Of a stretch of 64,000 bases of DNA, positions 12,346-23,900 are shown one piece after another. The position numbers were made by a program, and so were the translations under genes. Each line of letters begins with the position of its first letter. Within the stretch, counting starts at the first letter, position 1. The DNA comes from Echinococcus granulosus. Taxonomy: Eukaryota; Platyhelminthes; Cestoda; Cyclophyllidea; Taeniidae. The notes beneath the pieces are model-generated. The model was given only the letters and a program-made list of their open reading frames with translations. It did not search any database and was not told the DNA's origin. The DNA is taken from assembly GCF_000524195.1 (NCBI RefSeq), contig NW_020170387.1:409980-473979 (forward strand). The letters run 5' to 3'.

Positions 12346-15300
12346 CTTAAAACAAAAAAGATGGAAATATGTCACCTTCTAGAGTACACGATCGTAAGGC
12401 TGTGCACAGGTAAGTTTGCAACGGTTAGGCATTTAGTCGTTGGTTCATCAATCATAAGCATGCAGCGCGCAAATGAGTACTGATGTAGAAATTCGTTGGG
12501 TATTAGCGGTGTATCTTAACCCGTGTAAGCTTTAAAAAGCAGAATGACATTCCTGGTGACAGTCAAAATGGTAATCGGTAGAGCTCCTCTGAAAATAAGC
12601 TCAACCATATCCTAGAATCTTTGAACTGCACTGACAATGCATAGTAACTCAGCAAACGTTGCACAGCAGCAGGTAAACGTTAGCAATGGGAGGCAGCATT
12701 AAAACTGCTAAAACTAGCGAATAACAAAGCAAATAATTGTAGCCGCCTGCAACAGATTTCCCTTAATACAAGCCATGGTGGCGTTGGTAAGGTGCTAGTG
12801 TGGTTGGCTTGTTACTCACGTGTTGTGTTTCAGCCTACTAGTAGTATCGGTAGTACCGGTAGCCCTGTAATACAAGATGTTAATGATACAGTCAGCGCAG
12901 TGTTAAGGCGTGCCCATATTGAAGATTGTTAGAAGATGAGAGGCAAAAGCTGTACAGATTACTTCCAGTAGTCAGCATGCAAATATAGACACTTCCATGA
13001 TGTCACACATGCAATCTCCCGGGCCTCTATCTACGCCCGATTAGCACTAGCAGTCACCGTGGTGGTTTGAGGATGACGGTAGTATATTTCGGTCTCTAGT
13101 GGTGTAGTTTTTAAGTCAGGACCACGGGCGCGCGGAATCCTCTCAATTGGAACGTTGGTCACTGCGTCCTGCATCCTCATTTCCTAGTTTTTGAAATGTA
13201 TTTAGGAATTAAGTATGACTAGGTGTTTTGGATCCACATACTTTGTAATGTGATTCTTTTATATGTATCCACCAGAGTGGACCACTATGAGTGACTCCAT
13301 AATACCCCAGTTAAGTGATTACAACATCTTACTGGTTGAGATAACAATGCGGGGAAAATTGGATAAGGGGTGCTTAGGAGATGCTGGTTGTCCTAAGAAG
13401 GTTCTAGTGGTAATGAAATGTTCAATTAAAAATAACGTGGTGAAATAAAAAAGGAGAAGTATGCGAAACAGAGCAATGCGACTTACCAGTGGGCTTGAAT
13501 CGAGCTGAAAGTTGAAAAAATAAAGTTGACATCTGAATATGACCCCTGGTGCATACAAAAGTTGTGGCTAAAATCACAGCGATGCAGTAGGCAGAAAATG
13601 TTTCATAACACCCAACGTTCAGGATAAACTACATGACCAATTACCCAAGGCACTTTCATTTGCAATATTAAAGGAAGCACACTAACGAAGGGGAGGTGGG
13701 GGTGGGCGAATAGAAGGAAAACGAAACGTTCATAGGGGAGCTAGGCATGACCATATGAAGGAGGCCCAACGTGATTTCGATAAAGAAATAAAGGCACTTA
13801 AGGCGGACAATTTTCAAAAGCATGCAGCATGCCACAAGCCTAAGTATATTTCACTGGTTGAGGCGCGGAGGGTTAAACAAGGTAAGTGACTATAGAGATA
13901 GACGGTTCAATAAAGATTAGTTAAGTCAAGGGGCATAAATTGCACTTGTTGACTCCTTCATCTGGCCATGCGCTCTCCTAGCTCGCGGCACTTTGAGGCA
14001 ACTCGTTCTTCCACAGAGGAGGGACCGTCTTTCATGTCAATTGCTGAGTATCGGTCGAGCAACGAACGATGCACATCCATTTTGTCATGTACTTTGCGAA
14101 GACTTGATTTCAAACTGTCGTAAATCGATGCATCTGGAAGCTTGTAGGTCAGAAGATCATCCATTTTACGCTGTTATAAAAGTAATGCCCGATGTAAAAA
14201 TGGTATAAGGTAAATGACAAATACTTCAACTAATTTTATTAATATAAAGGGTTAAACTGGCTTTTTGAACCAATGTGCCTGACCTTAAATTTATTGCAAC
14301 CTCAATGCCTCGCTATTTAATTGCGTTGGCTAATATTGAGATTTTACATGTATCAGGCAACTTCCATTGTCTAAGCTTCCCAATTAACATTATTTGGAAA
14401 TTAAGAAAATCGTCATCTGACAAGTGGCCGAGAATTTGGTGTTGGAAATTTTGCTTATATATATGTGAGAATATTGTTCATCTGTCTGCTGTACAGCTCG
14501 CCTCCCCACTTTATGGTTGCAGTTCATGCGCGTGGGATTGCGGAAGTGTGGGAGAACAATTTTTCGTCCTAATCAAAAAATGTGATTCTTCAAATTTTCT
14601 CACGTTTTAAATGAGTGATGAGGAGAGAATGGTGTTACTGCTAAAAGATGCCTAATCTTGGCGCTCATCGATTCATAACCAACGTTTGTGAAAAAGGAGA
14701 TGGCTAAGCTCACGTCAATGCGTCGTCTTTCAGCCATCACCTCCGCAGTGATTGTCCTGTCCAATAAACTGCTAGGTCCGTTTGGAATGCGGTAGAAACG
14801 TGACCTGTAGCCGGGTCTAGGAAGTAGACTAGCTGGACTGTGATAGACCTAAAATAGAACAAAACATCATGGCCTTTCATCATCTTAAAACAGCAGCGTT
14901 CAAAATTCTCTTAGAATATTTTTGTGTCCCTTTGCTGCCGTTTTAAAGATGCTATTGATTCCGACGTGAAGGTTTTTGTGTGCCTTTTAACGCCTTCTAA
15001 ACTATCCTTTCTGTTTCCTACTGAGGCAACAAAGGATTTCAAATAAAAACAAGTGATCCAAAAGGAAATGACACAGCAAATATCACACCAAGGTGGTAAC
15101 TTCCGTGAATTTAGGAGAAAACTCTTCTTCATTTTCAATGTAGTTTGCTATCAAGCGGCAAGCGGTAGCTAAAGCTTCAGAAGCCATGGTTAGACAGGAA
15201 AGAGTTATAGGTTTTTAAAGGGATGCTCCATGTTATTTCTGACTGAATTAATAAATGTTGGAGAATAAGCTTTGCCTTTAATAGTAAAAAATAATCTGCA

Positions 15301-17935
15301 TTTGGTCGCCAGAACAATAAGATATCTGGAATTATAGCCGCTTCTAGCACTGTGTGGCCTATGCTATTTCAGAGATCAAGTGACCCAAACCTTCTTTCTT
15401 CAGTAGGCTGTAGTGTTTACGTAGAAGCACATGAATAAAGGCAATAACTCCTGATCACTCCCCATCCCAGTTAAGACAACAAGACAAGAGTTTTTGGCAG
15501 ACTAGGTATACGTGTATTTTGTCCCCACTGCATTCGAGGTATTAAGAGATTATAAACGAAATTGCTACTGGAACATGATTTGACGTAGGCGTGATTGAAA
15601 TAACACAGTGTACACAAGTTTTCACAGTGCATGTGAGTTTATAGTTGATTTGAAACTAACCCATTAATTGAGACTACATTTATATAATTTGTAGATTTCT
15701 AAAGATACTTAAGGCCAAAAGGTATCAGTGATTAAAAGAAGTCACGTAGAACGTTTTACGTATTTCGTATTGATGGGGGTTGGCCCCGTGAGATCGGAGT
15801 AGTACTGCGTGACGTATCTGATAGGCGGTGGCGGAACGCGGGTCACACTTCCAGCGCGGCGGTATTGAGCGGCCGCTGCGGGGGAAACAGGTGGTACAGA
15901 GCCGAAACGCATTCTGTGGACGGGATGCCGCGGGTAATCGTAAATCTGCACCGGAGGCGGTGAAATGCTTGATGGATACACCACCAGAGGGTCGACCTGC
16001 AGATTATTTAGTCATAAGTGGACTTCGAACTGACAAAAAGTGTCCTGTTAACTTATCATTTTGGTTAGGCGGCTGTCGAAGTACGATTGCTATGGCAGCG
16101 TGGTTTGTGCTCTTCTAGAGAGAACCTCACCCCGGCAATGTTGATTAAGAACGGTTCGGCAAGGAATTTATTAAATTCAGTAAGAGGGATTTGTACATGG
16201 GGATAGTGTACAGATGAAGTAGCTATGTATGCGGGTGTACATAATAAGTGAAAACATAGGGATGCATGATGCCAAACGCCAACAAACGACTAGGTAAATA
16301 ACATCCAAAACAAAATAGTCACCAAAAAAACGTGGAAACACTGAGTGAAGGAGTGAAAGTCAAGCACATTCAAATCAAAATAATGCACTTCGTAAGTGGG
16401 GTCATAAAAATCGCAACCGCTGACTAAAAGCATCGCTATTCATGCTCGCGGAATGCTGCCATTTAGGTGCATATCCAAACCATTTACTTACTAAATCGCT
16501 ATATGAGTACCAACGGCTCAGCGACAGAGGTCTATAGCCAATGTCCTACAATCAAGGGGACAAAAGAAATACCATTTAGCCAACGGAATATGGATCCAAC
16601 GTAGGCCAGACCCTTTGTGCAAACATCACCACAAAATTTCGCAGAGTGCCTTAGCAACAAGTCCGTGTGCATGAACTCGTTCTGCCATGCTATATCAGAA
16701 GGATAAAATTAAAGGCACAACCTATCGTTTTAAACTTCGCATTTAAGAATGTCTTAAATGGCTTTAAGACAGTTCCGAAGTCCTATGTCTCATACAAATC
16801 TCGAAAAAAGCTGAATAACGGCCTTTGATAATAATACGACTTCTTTTCAATCACACATACTCCATCACACTCATGCGTGAGCATAAGGTTGGAGTGAGGG
16901 CGTAGGATTAAAAAATAACAGGGCAAAAAGTGAACATATAACTATGAGTAGAAAGAATACAAGTGCATGTACCCAGGAGGGGACTGAAGCACGCAAGCCA
17001 GAGGTAGGCAGAGTGTAGTCATATACTGAGCCGTTGCTACGAGTGTAGTAAGTCGTAGAGGGCAGGTAGTGGCTGTAGTGCGCTTTCGAGGTGTAAGGCC
17101 AGTACTTACACGCCGATGTAGAGTAGAACGGGTAGTCGTTGTAATATGTGGCAGTGCTAGGGTAGTATGTGTCGTGGACATAGTAGCGCGGGTAGTAGCG
17201 GTAATAGTAGTAGGGCGAGTAGTGATGGTAGCGCGAGCCCACCACTGTCACTGGACGCACCCCCGAAGTGTAGGTGGTGTAGCGTGGCTCCGCGCTAGTC
17301 GCACGCACTCGCGGTCCCTCCACGTGGTAGTAGTTTGACGGACGGGTGGTTATTCGCGAAATTGAGATGCTGCGTCGTGGGCGCATGAGGTGAGTTTGGC
17401 CGGACTGCAGGTGCCACGCCATGAAATCGGAAATCCCTTTAGACACTCTTCAAATCTGACGGCTGTTCAGGAACATCCACAACCGACGAACAGGTTTTTT
17501 GCGAACTTACCTTCCGAATTTCACTTGACAATTTTTATTGACTGATCCGGATATTAATTTATTTTAGCAGCGCCGCCATAGCTAATGTATTTTGCTTTTT
17601 AAGCTATCAAGAAAATGATAGCATTTTGCCCCAACAGAAAGCTACATTTTGATCTTAAACTACATTTGTTCAAATAATTCACTTGTAATTACTCAAGACA
17701 TTTATAGTTTAGAATAACCCACGCAGCACAAAGGTGATGATTATATTTACTGAGCGCGTTACTAGGGGTGACTTACGGCCTCATCGAAGTGACTCATGGC
17801 GCGACGATCGGCAGCCCGTGAGGCTCTTTGAAAGTCATCCACGTCGTCCAAAAAGTTGCCTGCCAAGCGTTGAACGTGTCTTGAAGCCGTGAACATATCG
17901 GGTGCCTTAACAGTAATATCAACGGTAGCAAGCAT
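12208..17935 (-). CDS. Tyrosine-rich gene with phase-0 exons and alternative endings
   Basis: Five core exons join without frame change: 17935-17777 (53 codons, ATG at 17935, donor GTAAGT), 17404-16973 (144 codons, acceptor CCTGCAG), 15996-15760 (79, acceptor TCTGCAG, donor GTAAAA), 14848-14714 (45, acceptor TTTTAG, donor GTGAGC) and 14170-13958 (70 codons plus TGA, acceptor ATAACAG). Every junction is phase 0 and the product would be 391 residues. The N-terminus is acidic and helical. Exon 2 is extraordinarily tyrosine-rich (SPYYYYRYYPRYY, TYYPSTATYYNDYPFYS) with basic-serine sites (RPRRSISIS). Exon 3 is Pro/Ala-rich with RRAGSV. Exon 5 is a charged helix. There is no signal peptide, which argues against a classical secreted eggshell precursor. 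Further small exons downstream (13504-12208) fit as alternative 3' modules. No family was recognised. The donors of exons 2 (GTACAT) and 3 are the weakest points. Confidence 0.65.
12838..12864 (-). CDS. 27-nt terminal microexon encoding GYRYYRYY
   Basis: The acceptor CTTGTATTACAG is followed by nine codons, GYRYYRYY and a stop (TAG, with a second TAG after). The tyrosine/arginine composition matches the YYYYRYY run of exon 2 of the same gene, which is why I take so short a frame seriously. Phase 0 at its 5' side matches all neighbouring donors. Confidence 0.45.
   Translation of the reverse strand, partial: GYRYYRYY
13031..13183 (-). CDS. Alternative 3' exon of Tyr-rich gene (EIYYRHPQ module)
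   Basis: The acceptor AAAACTAG precedes base 13183 and the frame opens in phase 0 (EMRMQDAVTNVPIERIPR..., then TEIYYRHPQTTT). It can either end at a TAG (13033-13031) or leave by a donor GTGACT at 13057, after 42 codons, still in phase 0. Composition (Arg/Pro/Thr with a YY pair) resembles the core gene. The donor is not strong. Confidence 0.5.
   Translation of the reverse strand, partial: EMRMQDAVTNVPIERIPRARGPDLKTTPLETEIYYRHPQTTTVTASANRA
13487..13504 (-). CDS. 18-nt microexon candidate encoding LDSSPL
   Basis: On the minus strand an excellent acceptor (pyrimidine tract ending CAACTTTCAG) is followed by only 18 bases and then a consensus donor GTAAGT. The microexon is phase 0 and encodes LDSSPL. 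The adjoining exon at 13183 is also phase 0. It lies 3' of the exon-5 stop of the tyrosine-rich gene, so it would belong to an alternative transcript that skips exon 5, or to a second gene. Confidence 0.5.
16871..16972 (-). CDS. Read-through tail of Tyr-rich exon 2: transmembrane anchor
   Basis: If the weak donor at 16972-16971 is not used, the exon-2 frame continues for 33 more codons to a stop at 16871. This tail contains the hydrophobic run ALVFFLLIVICSLFALLFF followed by a short polar end (NPTPSLQPYAHA). That is the form of a C-terminal tail anchor. It suggests a membrane-bound isoform ending here and a soluble isoform continuing into exons 3-5. Inference from sequence only. Confidence 0.5.
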   Translation of the reverse strand, partial: VHALVFFLLIVICSLFALLFFNPTPSLQPYAHA

Positions 17936-20900
17936 AATGTTGGAGTAAAAGAGAGTAAGGAGAAATGTATATTTGTTTAGTTGGTCAAAAATGGTCCCCG
18001 TGGAGGGTAAAAATTAGGGAGAAAAGTCAAAATTTTTTGCCCGCGCCCTTTGCTTCGAGAAAGAGCTCTTCTGCTATCTCCGGCGTATTTACACCGACAT
18101 ATATCATCACATCTTCCTCGACCTCGGGGAGCACTTGGCCAATCGTAAATGCGAACGTCCCAACGCTGACAGATGATTGGTACAAACGCTGGCACGCCAG
18201 GGGATTGATTTCATTTGCGCTGTAGATTTGATATTGCCATAAAATTCATCTGGCGTGGGCCTCAGTGGCTAAGTAAAGAGGCAGTTGGCATTTATCTGAT
18301 TTGCCACATTCCAGGGTCTTATTTCTGGAGAGTTTATCTGCACTGCTGGTAGAGCTATAATTTTTGTGATAATTGCAGGAACCTAATTGCCATAATATTG
18401 CGCACAATCGCCCTTAAAGCCTTTAAAAGCTGTTTAAACTATATATTTTAATATTATAAGCATCAAGTCTGTGGGGTAGTGCTGCAGTTCGACTTTAAAA
18501 CCATTACACAAATCTGAGAGTGTTGCAAATGCGGTCCTCTCGATCATCAGTGGGTAAATTTTAGTGCAGAGAATAATGTTGCAGCTTGACTATTCCATGA
18601 GGACATTGCTAGAAAATCAGCGTGTGGTTGTTGGACTTCATTTCATTTCTGTTCACATACTTCTTTGTTTAAGTAGCTCGCAAACCGGTCATTAGCGATG
18701 TCGTTAAGGATTTGCAAGAATAGATGAAACCAAGCGGATACTACTCATTATATATCCATAAAGCGGATGGTTTACCTTACACAATTGCTATGCCAATATT
18801 GACCTTTAAGAAAGAATATAATCTTAGCAAATGCCAATTACCCCAATCTTTGACAAAAAGGAGTTTATATATGCTGATGCAGATTCCGCATTTCAGCGTT
18901 TTAAATGATCCCTTTAGATTTAGATGCTTATTTTCATGATTACCTGAATGCGAAATATTTGTGCTTTCATTGATGGCATAAGTAGAGTAATGTAACGAAA
19001 AGCAACAGGGACGTCCATCATTGTAGGACTAAAAATAAAGGTAAGTTCTTGCAGCGCCTGTTGACAATTCAGGCCGTCTCAATGGGTGACGTGTACTAAA
19101 GGTCAACGGCACAACCTCGATGATGAAGCGGCCGAATTTTGAGTAGGGAAGGAAAGTAGAAGGTAGTTAATACCTTGGACAAGGAAAGAGGATGAAATGG
19201 CTTGTAACCATGTCAAACATATTAGGTTTTGTGCATATTGGTCGTACGTTGTTTCAAGGACTTGCAAATCAAAGCGCCGATTTAAAAATAATTTTTACGC
19301 TGCCAAGGCAAAAAGTACGAATAAGGAGAGCCTTCTCCGTAAAAAGTTATTTCAAATCTTTTTTATCGAAGCCAAGTCAGAGACTTGCACTCGGCACGAA
19401 TCAAGGCACAAAGAGCCCGTGAAAATGAAGTGACACTAATTGCACCTCGCTGCCTGGAGTAAACTTTGCATCTAATAGAGTGAATCGAGAAAAAGTTGGT
19501 ATTTTAAAATAATGTTTTCAACGATTAACAAGTGAAGCCTCCCTGCCAGCTTGCTGTCAGTCTTGCCAAACTTCACTTAAATAGAGCTTATGTTCACAAC
19601 GGTTCCGTAAGTAAGGTACCCTAAACATCCGCTACGGTGCATCAAAATCAAGAAGGGAATGCTGTGAGACAAACGGAAAAAAGTTCCTAAACATGACAAG
19701 TAAAAATATACTTAAGGATACATGACATTCTACACCTTTAACTTTCAATAATCTGCCAAAATTTGATTGTAGCTAAATCAGTAAATAATCGCTCTGTAAG
19801 GTGAAAAATTCAAAGCAAATTTTGCGCCTCCATTTGAAGGTGTTACTATTACTATCTTTTTTCAGTAAAGTATTTAAACCCTAGTTTAGTTCTGTAAATT
19901 ACTAAACACGATAAGAATTTTCGACATCCTCAAATTATACTTAACGGCAAAAATAGGATAAAAAGTTGAATAGCATCGACCACAGAGCCAATAAATCAGA
20001 CCCTGTTCCAAGCTTAAGCAATTCCGACTTTTAGTAAAAGGAGGTGACTAGAGCTTGCAAAAGTTAAAAGTCATCATGTGAGACCACTAAACTTGTTCAC
20101 AAATTAATTGTCGTTGCAAGTTTTGGATATTTTTTTACGATCAGAAAATCTGGCACGTACAAAGACTAACCATGGTTTTATTGGCAAAGAATAGTCCTTC
20201 AATAAAAAAGCAAAAAGACATTAAAAGCGAAAACCATTTGAGGAAAATTAGTTGAGTTTGGGAAATAGTTTTTACTTCCATAAGAGGTCACTCAGTTAGC
20301 ATGATAACCTAGGTCAATGGAAGTTAATGTTCCACTAGAAATGATTCGCTATTTTTGGAAATTTGATATTATGTCGATGCAAAATAAGTGAGCCTTGCCT
20401 GTTAAGTGAATGCATCAAATTGCGTTTCTCAAAAAATTCGGAAATACTAAACCCGGCATTTTACCTTCTCTTTTTGAACCTCTGTGATGAATGCACAGAA
20501 AAGTGATTTATGCTAGCTGTAAGCCTGTCACGCTACAAGACATGTGCCTCTTGCAGATAAAACCGCTAAAGTAACAGCATAATTCGTATTCTTTCGGTTT
20601 TTATTTACAAGTTGCTGTGATTAATCCCATGGTAAAACACACTCAAAACTACTTTATCCCAGAAACATCAAACTCTAAAACGCATTGCAATGCTACTTTA
20701 CAATGCCTCAAGCATAATTGTTGTTCATCATAAAAGTGGAAAAATAAAAGTGCAAAATTTCTACAAATATTACACTACCTAACGCTATATTTTGGTGGAG
20801 AAAGTTTGAGTACCATGATGTGCTTGTTCATCATCTGGATTGTGAAATTTCTCGGAAATTATTACTCACCACAACCTCTGAGTTGCGAGTTCGAACAGGA

Positions 20901-23900
20901 ATAATGTGTGTAGTTCATCCAATACTTAAGAAAAATATTGCGTGCAAAGGAAATTGTCCCCTTTTTTACAGTTACAGGTGAATAAAAGTACTACAGGACA
21001 AATTTGAATGAATATTTTACAACGCCCGAAAACTATCCATCCAATCTTGATTCTTCTAGCTGTCTTCCTTATGGTTTGATTTAGACTTGGTACTATGGAA
21101 CTGGAGGCATTCGGTCCAATCACTAATTGAACAGCCTAGATTGAAGCCAAAACACTCGTAGATCCAACTTAATTTAGCGTGTCAAGTCAGCATTTCCCAG
21201 ACCTTGTATTATGGTCAAGTTATAGATGACAAAAACCGTGTTTTAGACAATAAGTTTCGGAAAAATCAAACAGGCACATCATATTTCATAACTGAAATTG
21301 TACAACAAGTTTTGCTGAGCTAAATCAGCGGCATTGTAATTTTTTAACTTAGAAAGAGGGTATCAAAAGTTACTTACAGATTTATCGTGAAATTTGGCTT
21401 AGCCGAAAAGTAACCACGCAGACCAGGGCTCCCGAAAATGAACAACGCGGCCAATTGCTTTTGTGCCACCCTTTGACCCGCCCACGGAGCATCGACAAAT
21501 CAGGGAGGGGTGTTTCTTCGACCCATGCAATCAGGTGTAGCGTCCTTCGTAGCCCATTGGTCGATCCCTCGACCCTGCAGCCAATGACTATACAGTGCTA
21601 TCAAAGTAGGGAAGCTATTAATAGCCTTGTAAAAAGTGGCTGCGTGGTTCAAAGCTCTACAGCCACGTGGAATGCGGGTGTTACATTATGTGAAAAAAAT
21701 GCACAGTTGACTTGCCCTTCAGATTGCTTCCTTAATATCCATGTAAAGGCTTTGGGCACAGCGCACATTTCGTTTCAAACTGCTAACATAATCTAGCAAG
21801 ACATTCACTCCTGCAGGTCCCAAATTACAAATCATGACAATCTTCCACAATTTCGGTTTTAAAATAAAGTTATTAAGAAGGGTGTTGGGAAAATATTGAT
21901 AGTGAAAAGTCGGGAAAAGACAATGTCCACCAACGTTGGGCTTTTTCGTGTTTCTAGCTTTTTGGTACCAGTTCTATTCATGGTAAGCCTGCTAAATATC
22001 TTTTACCATACTATAAAAAAGGTATTTCAATTGCTTTAGCGAACATTTATGCTAATAAATATAAAGTTCACTTCATTGGATGAGTACATCGCTTTGAATA
22101 TATGCGGTATTTTTGGAAATCATCTTGTTCAGTTCTGCAAATGTAGATTTACAATCTACCCATTTTTAGGCTTCAGATGTAAGAACACTAAAAAGGTTTA
22201 AATACCAACAAATAAAAAATATTTTTAGCATTCCTTTATAGAAAAACCAACATGGGAGTGAAATCCGCTTTAAGTGCCATTTGGAAATTCGTTTTAATTC
22301 GTTATTGCTATCTAAACGCTATACAAAGGTCACTCCATTACCTACAACTTCACCTTTTCTCTGACTTACAGCATAGTCTACTGGTACAACTTATTCCATC
22401 ATTGACACTTTAACTAAGATAGTCTTCAAATCTTTTGTAAAATTGTTTTTTCGAATGTGCTTGTCTGAAAACCGAAGATACGTTACACCCTGAGAAGTGT
22501 CACGGGCGATTCTGACATAGTGCTCCTAATGCAACATGGGCGGTGCTAATCCATTTGCCAGTGAGTAACAGTTTCGGTCTGAAATATCACGTTGAATAAC
22601 AATTTGTGCTGATTGGTGGTTTTTTTAGTCGGTACCGGCTTCCGTCTGTTTGAGTTAGCTATCATCTTTTACAAGAGATTGGGGAATGTATTTGACGATA
22701 AAGGACCCCATTAACCTACATCTATGCCACTAAATTTTCCAAAGAATTTCGTGCAGTTTTGCACAGTTCTTACTTCTCCTTCGTTCCCCTTGCATTTTAC
22801 GTAAACAGGCTATTTTTTTTCTTCCGAGTAGAACAGTCGCCACTAATGGGTAGAGGGGCGACTAGTAGGTGAGACGACCAAATAGGCCATTTTTGCCAAT
22901 ATGAATGACCAAACAAAGTGGATTGTGCGACAGACATGAGAAAGATAAGAAATGCAGAAATGGCTTTTCCTTCACGCGCCAATATTCAAAATAGGGAAGG
23001 CATGTATCCTCTTATAATTTAGGGTTTACTTTGCCTTTAACATATCCAATTTGATTGATTTTTACCTTAAACCTGTCACCGGAATGGTCTAATCAAAAAA
23101 TAATCCAAGGATAGGCAGCTTATTGTGTTGAATGCGTTATGCACCGTTTCGTTCAACCATATGTAAGACAGTAATCAGTGTTGTGATCCAATGGAGGAGG
23201 GTTGTCTAATGGAGGACTGGATTTTACTCTTTCCCTTCGTCACCACGCCAAATGTCTTGAATGTTTACGTACTTTGATATTTTTCTTCCTTTCCAGACAT
23301 GTTCTCGGGAAACATGATAACGCACATGTACGATAAGGTAGTCGAGCGACGAAGTTAATCAAATCACACTTCGATTGTTAAAAAGCCTTCTCTGTTTTGC
23401 TGGCCTGTTGTCAAATTTCAACCTTTATTGAATAGTTGCGTTTTTAGAATACAGAAAGCATCTCTCTATATTCAAACAACCTATCATGATGTATAAACTG
23501 CCTTCTCGAGACAATCCACAACACATAAGAATTGACAATAGATGACTGTCAAAGTGTTCCATTCTCTAAAAAAGTAAAGTTTAAAAACACTGAATCTATT
23601 GTAAGGGCATCCCCTGCGTTCATAGCGATGCCTTGAAGGAGAGGCCTGAACTTCAAACCTTTTCGTAATTTTTTTTAGAAATCATTTTAGCAAAAGTTGA
23701 GTAAATTCAAATCTACAAAAGAACAAAGTCTTGATAAAATTAAATGATGAAATCTACAATATATAGGTAATTTTAATATGCTTTTACCGTTTTTAGATAA
23801 TACTAAGCCACAGCAAAACCTGCAGGTGTTGCAATGAACCTTTCTCTGGCTCGGTATAAAAGTAGTCATTCTGCAGTATTTCTACCATGGCTTCCTTTTC

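Noticed and set aside
13319..13558. 79-codon minus-strand frame
   Set aside because: Only 18 nt of it (the LDSSPL microexon) is bounded by good splice sites; the rest is A/T-rich intron-like sequence.
17069..17338. Plus-strand frame of 89 codons rich in Val/Arg
   Set aside because: It is the antisense reading of the tyrosine codons in the minus-strand exon; Val/Arg richness is the expected shadow.
21420..21700. GC-richer block with CCAAT-like motifs and a plus-strand frame
   Set aside because: No adjacent gene start and no coding character; it could be promoter-like but nothing supports it.
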